From Nitrosospira briensis (lineage in GTDB: Bacteria > Pseudomonadota > Gammaproteobacteria > Burkholderiales > Nitrosomonadaceae), in the NCBI RefSeq assembly GCF_900115125.1, contig NZ_FOVJ01000001.1, forward strand, positions 529,852 to 593,851: 64,000 nucleotides of DNA, read 5' to 3'. A model generated the notes under the pieces. It made no database searches, was not told where the DNA came from, and worked only from the letters and a program-made list of their open reading frames with translations. Of this stretch, positions 63,056-64,000 are shown piece after piece. Position numbers and translations under genes: made by a program. Each line of letters starts with the position of its first letter. Position 1 is the stretch's first letter.

Positions 63056-63778
63056 ATGAGTGCGAATTTTTCAGCTAGCCGTACAGTCAGGCGAGGCGGA
63101 CAGCTTACGAAACCCATAATCCTTTGGGCGCTTATGGCTGTCATCCTGATCGGGTTACCGGGGTGCATCAGCCTGCCCGCTCCGGCCCCGATCGTGCAGC
63201 AGCCGATATCCTCCCGGCCGGCTCAGCCAGCGCCGCCGCTCGCCAACGGCGCCATTTTTCAGGCAGGCATTGGTTACCGGCCGTTATTCGAGGATCGCCG
63301 GGCTCGTCATGTGGGCGACACGCTGGTGATCGTGCTCAACGAAAAGACAAATGCGAGCAAGAGATCCAATAGCAGCGCCAACAAGAATGGCGAACTGAAT
63401 TTCGGTATTCCTCCCATTGTGTTTGGCGTGCCCATTACCAAGAAAGTGGAGTTGGGCGCTTCTTCTTCCAACGATTTCGAAGGTAAAGGTGAAGCCGCTT
63501 CCGCAAATAATTTTAGCGGCACGATCACTGTTACCGTCATCGAAGTGCTTCCCAATCGCAACCTGGTGGTGAGCGGCGAAAAGCAGTTGGCCATGACTCA
63601 GGGCTCGGAGTACATCCGTGTCTCGGGTGTGGTGCGCCCCGAGACTATTGTCAACAATATGGTGTCATCGGTTCAGGTAGCCGATGCGAAAATCGAGTAC
63701 AAGGCCAACGGCTATATCGATGAGGCGCAAACCATGGGCTGGCTCTCGCGCTTTTTCCTGACCTTTTCGCCATTCTGA
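63056..63778 (+). CDS. flgH: Flagellar L-ring lipoprotein FlgH
   Basis: 240 residues from the ATG at 63056; the open frame extends back through the repeat element but that part is repeat-derived. A lipoprotein signal ([16 protein letters not shown], lipobox LPGC at about residue 35) is followed by [46 protein letters not shown] and [27 protein letters not shown]. It forms the outer-membrane ring. The signal has a longer basic start than usual, so an ATG or TTG further downstream is possible. Confidence 0.93.
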   Translation: MSANFSASRTVRRGGQLTKPIILWALMAVILIGLPGCISLPAPAPIVQQPISSRPAQPAPPLANGAIFQAGIGYRPLFEDRRARHVGDTLVIVLNEKTNASKRSNSSANKNGELNFGIPPIVFGVPITKKVELGASSSNDFEGKGEAASANNFSGTITVTVIEVLPNRNLVVSGEKQLAMTQGSEYIRVSGVVRPETIVNNMVSSVQVADAKIEYKANGYIDEAQTMGWLSRFFLTFSPF

Positions 63779-63807
63779 ACCCTGCAGAAGGCTTTACGGG
63801 AACCCAC

Positions 63808-64000
63808 ATGATCCTTAGACAAATCCTGCCGGCGCTGCTGATGCTATGGCTCGGGTGCTGTGCCGTTTTGACTCCGGCGCAAGCCGAGCGTATAAAAGAT
63901 CTGGCTTCGATTCAGGGTGTGCGGCCGAATCAGTTGGTAGGATACGGCCTGGTGGTGGGACTCGATGGCACAGGCGATCAGACCATTCAGACACCCTTCA
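63808..64000 (+). CDS. flgI: Flagellar P-ring protein FlgI, partial (runs off the right edge)
   Basis: The first 64 residues are present. A signal peptide (1-26, ending TPAQA) is followed by [33 protein letters not shown], the highly conserved start of mature FlgI. It forms the periplasmic P ring with the help of FlgA. It lies 29 bases after flgH. The ribosome site is weak. Confidence 0.95.
   Translation, partial: MILRQILPALLMLWLGCCAVLTPAQAERIKDLASIQGVRPNQLVGYGLVVGLDGTGDQTIQTPF

Noticed and set aside
1-64000. CRISPR array, insertion sequence or integrase
   Set aside because: None was found. The repeats seen are palindromic units or short tandem repeats without regular spacers, and no transposase or recombinase motif was recognised.

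Overview
The window looks like a chromosomal stretch of a motile betaproteobacterium, probably an ammonia oxidiser of the Nitrosospira type. This is inference from gene content: an flhDC-motAB-flhBAFG-fliA-motCD-flgNMA-flgBCDEFGHI flagellar region, a PEP-CTERM protein, an exosortase-system acyltransferase, and dispersed palindromic repeats. No 16S rRNA or housekeeping marker is present to settle it.

Region 1 (1-5795, all on the minus strand). A tightly overlapping operon is read from right to left. It encodes a 1061-residue protein built of exact 29-residue amphipathic repeats and ending in a zinc-protease motif (HEMTH), then a gingipain-like (C25, caspase-fold) cysteine peptidase, an acyl carrier protein, a beta-ketoacyl-ACP synthase with a complete catalytic set, and a second ketoacyl-synthase-like protein cut by the window edge. 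I know of no described system with this composition.

Region 2 (6098-11552). A histidine kinase with an N-terminal receiver, a single-domain response regulator and a membrane histidine kinase form a minus-strand signalling cluster. A divergent CHRD-domain PEP-CTERM protein with a clear terminator follows, then tRNA-Leu(UAA).

Region 3 (11597-39207, minus strand). This is a complete-looking extracellular contractile injection system (eCIS) of the Afp/PVC family. In order of transcription it has sheath, tube, a zinc-ribbon baseplate protein, a disordered protein, the Afp16-type cap (DUF4255), an Afp15-type AAA+ ATPase and a small protein. Three DUF4157 proteins with different C-terminal enzyme domains follow, plus the relic of a fourth. 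Then come an Afp7-type module split in two (tube initiator and LysM), an Afp8-type spike split in two (gpD-like and gpV-like), a PAAR-like tip, gp25, two large baseplate-J-like proteins, a tail-protein-I-like protein and a DUF6519 protein. No tape measure or tail fibre was recognised. The DUF4157 proteins are the likely cargo.

Region 4 (39631-42798). A membrane CHASE-PAS-PAS-GGDEF-EAL protein lies between the eCIS and the flagellar genes and is a likely cyclic-di-GMP link.

Region 5 (43366-64000). Flagellar regulon. FlhDC is preceded by an 18-bp perfect palindrome. Two stator pairs (MotAB, MotCD), export components (FlhB, FlhA), the placement proteins FlhF and FlhG, sigma-28 (FliA), its antagonist FlgM, and the rod-hook genes follow. 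FliA-type promoters are visible before motA and flgM. The window ends inside flgI.
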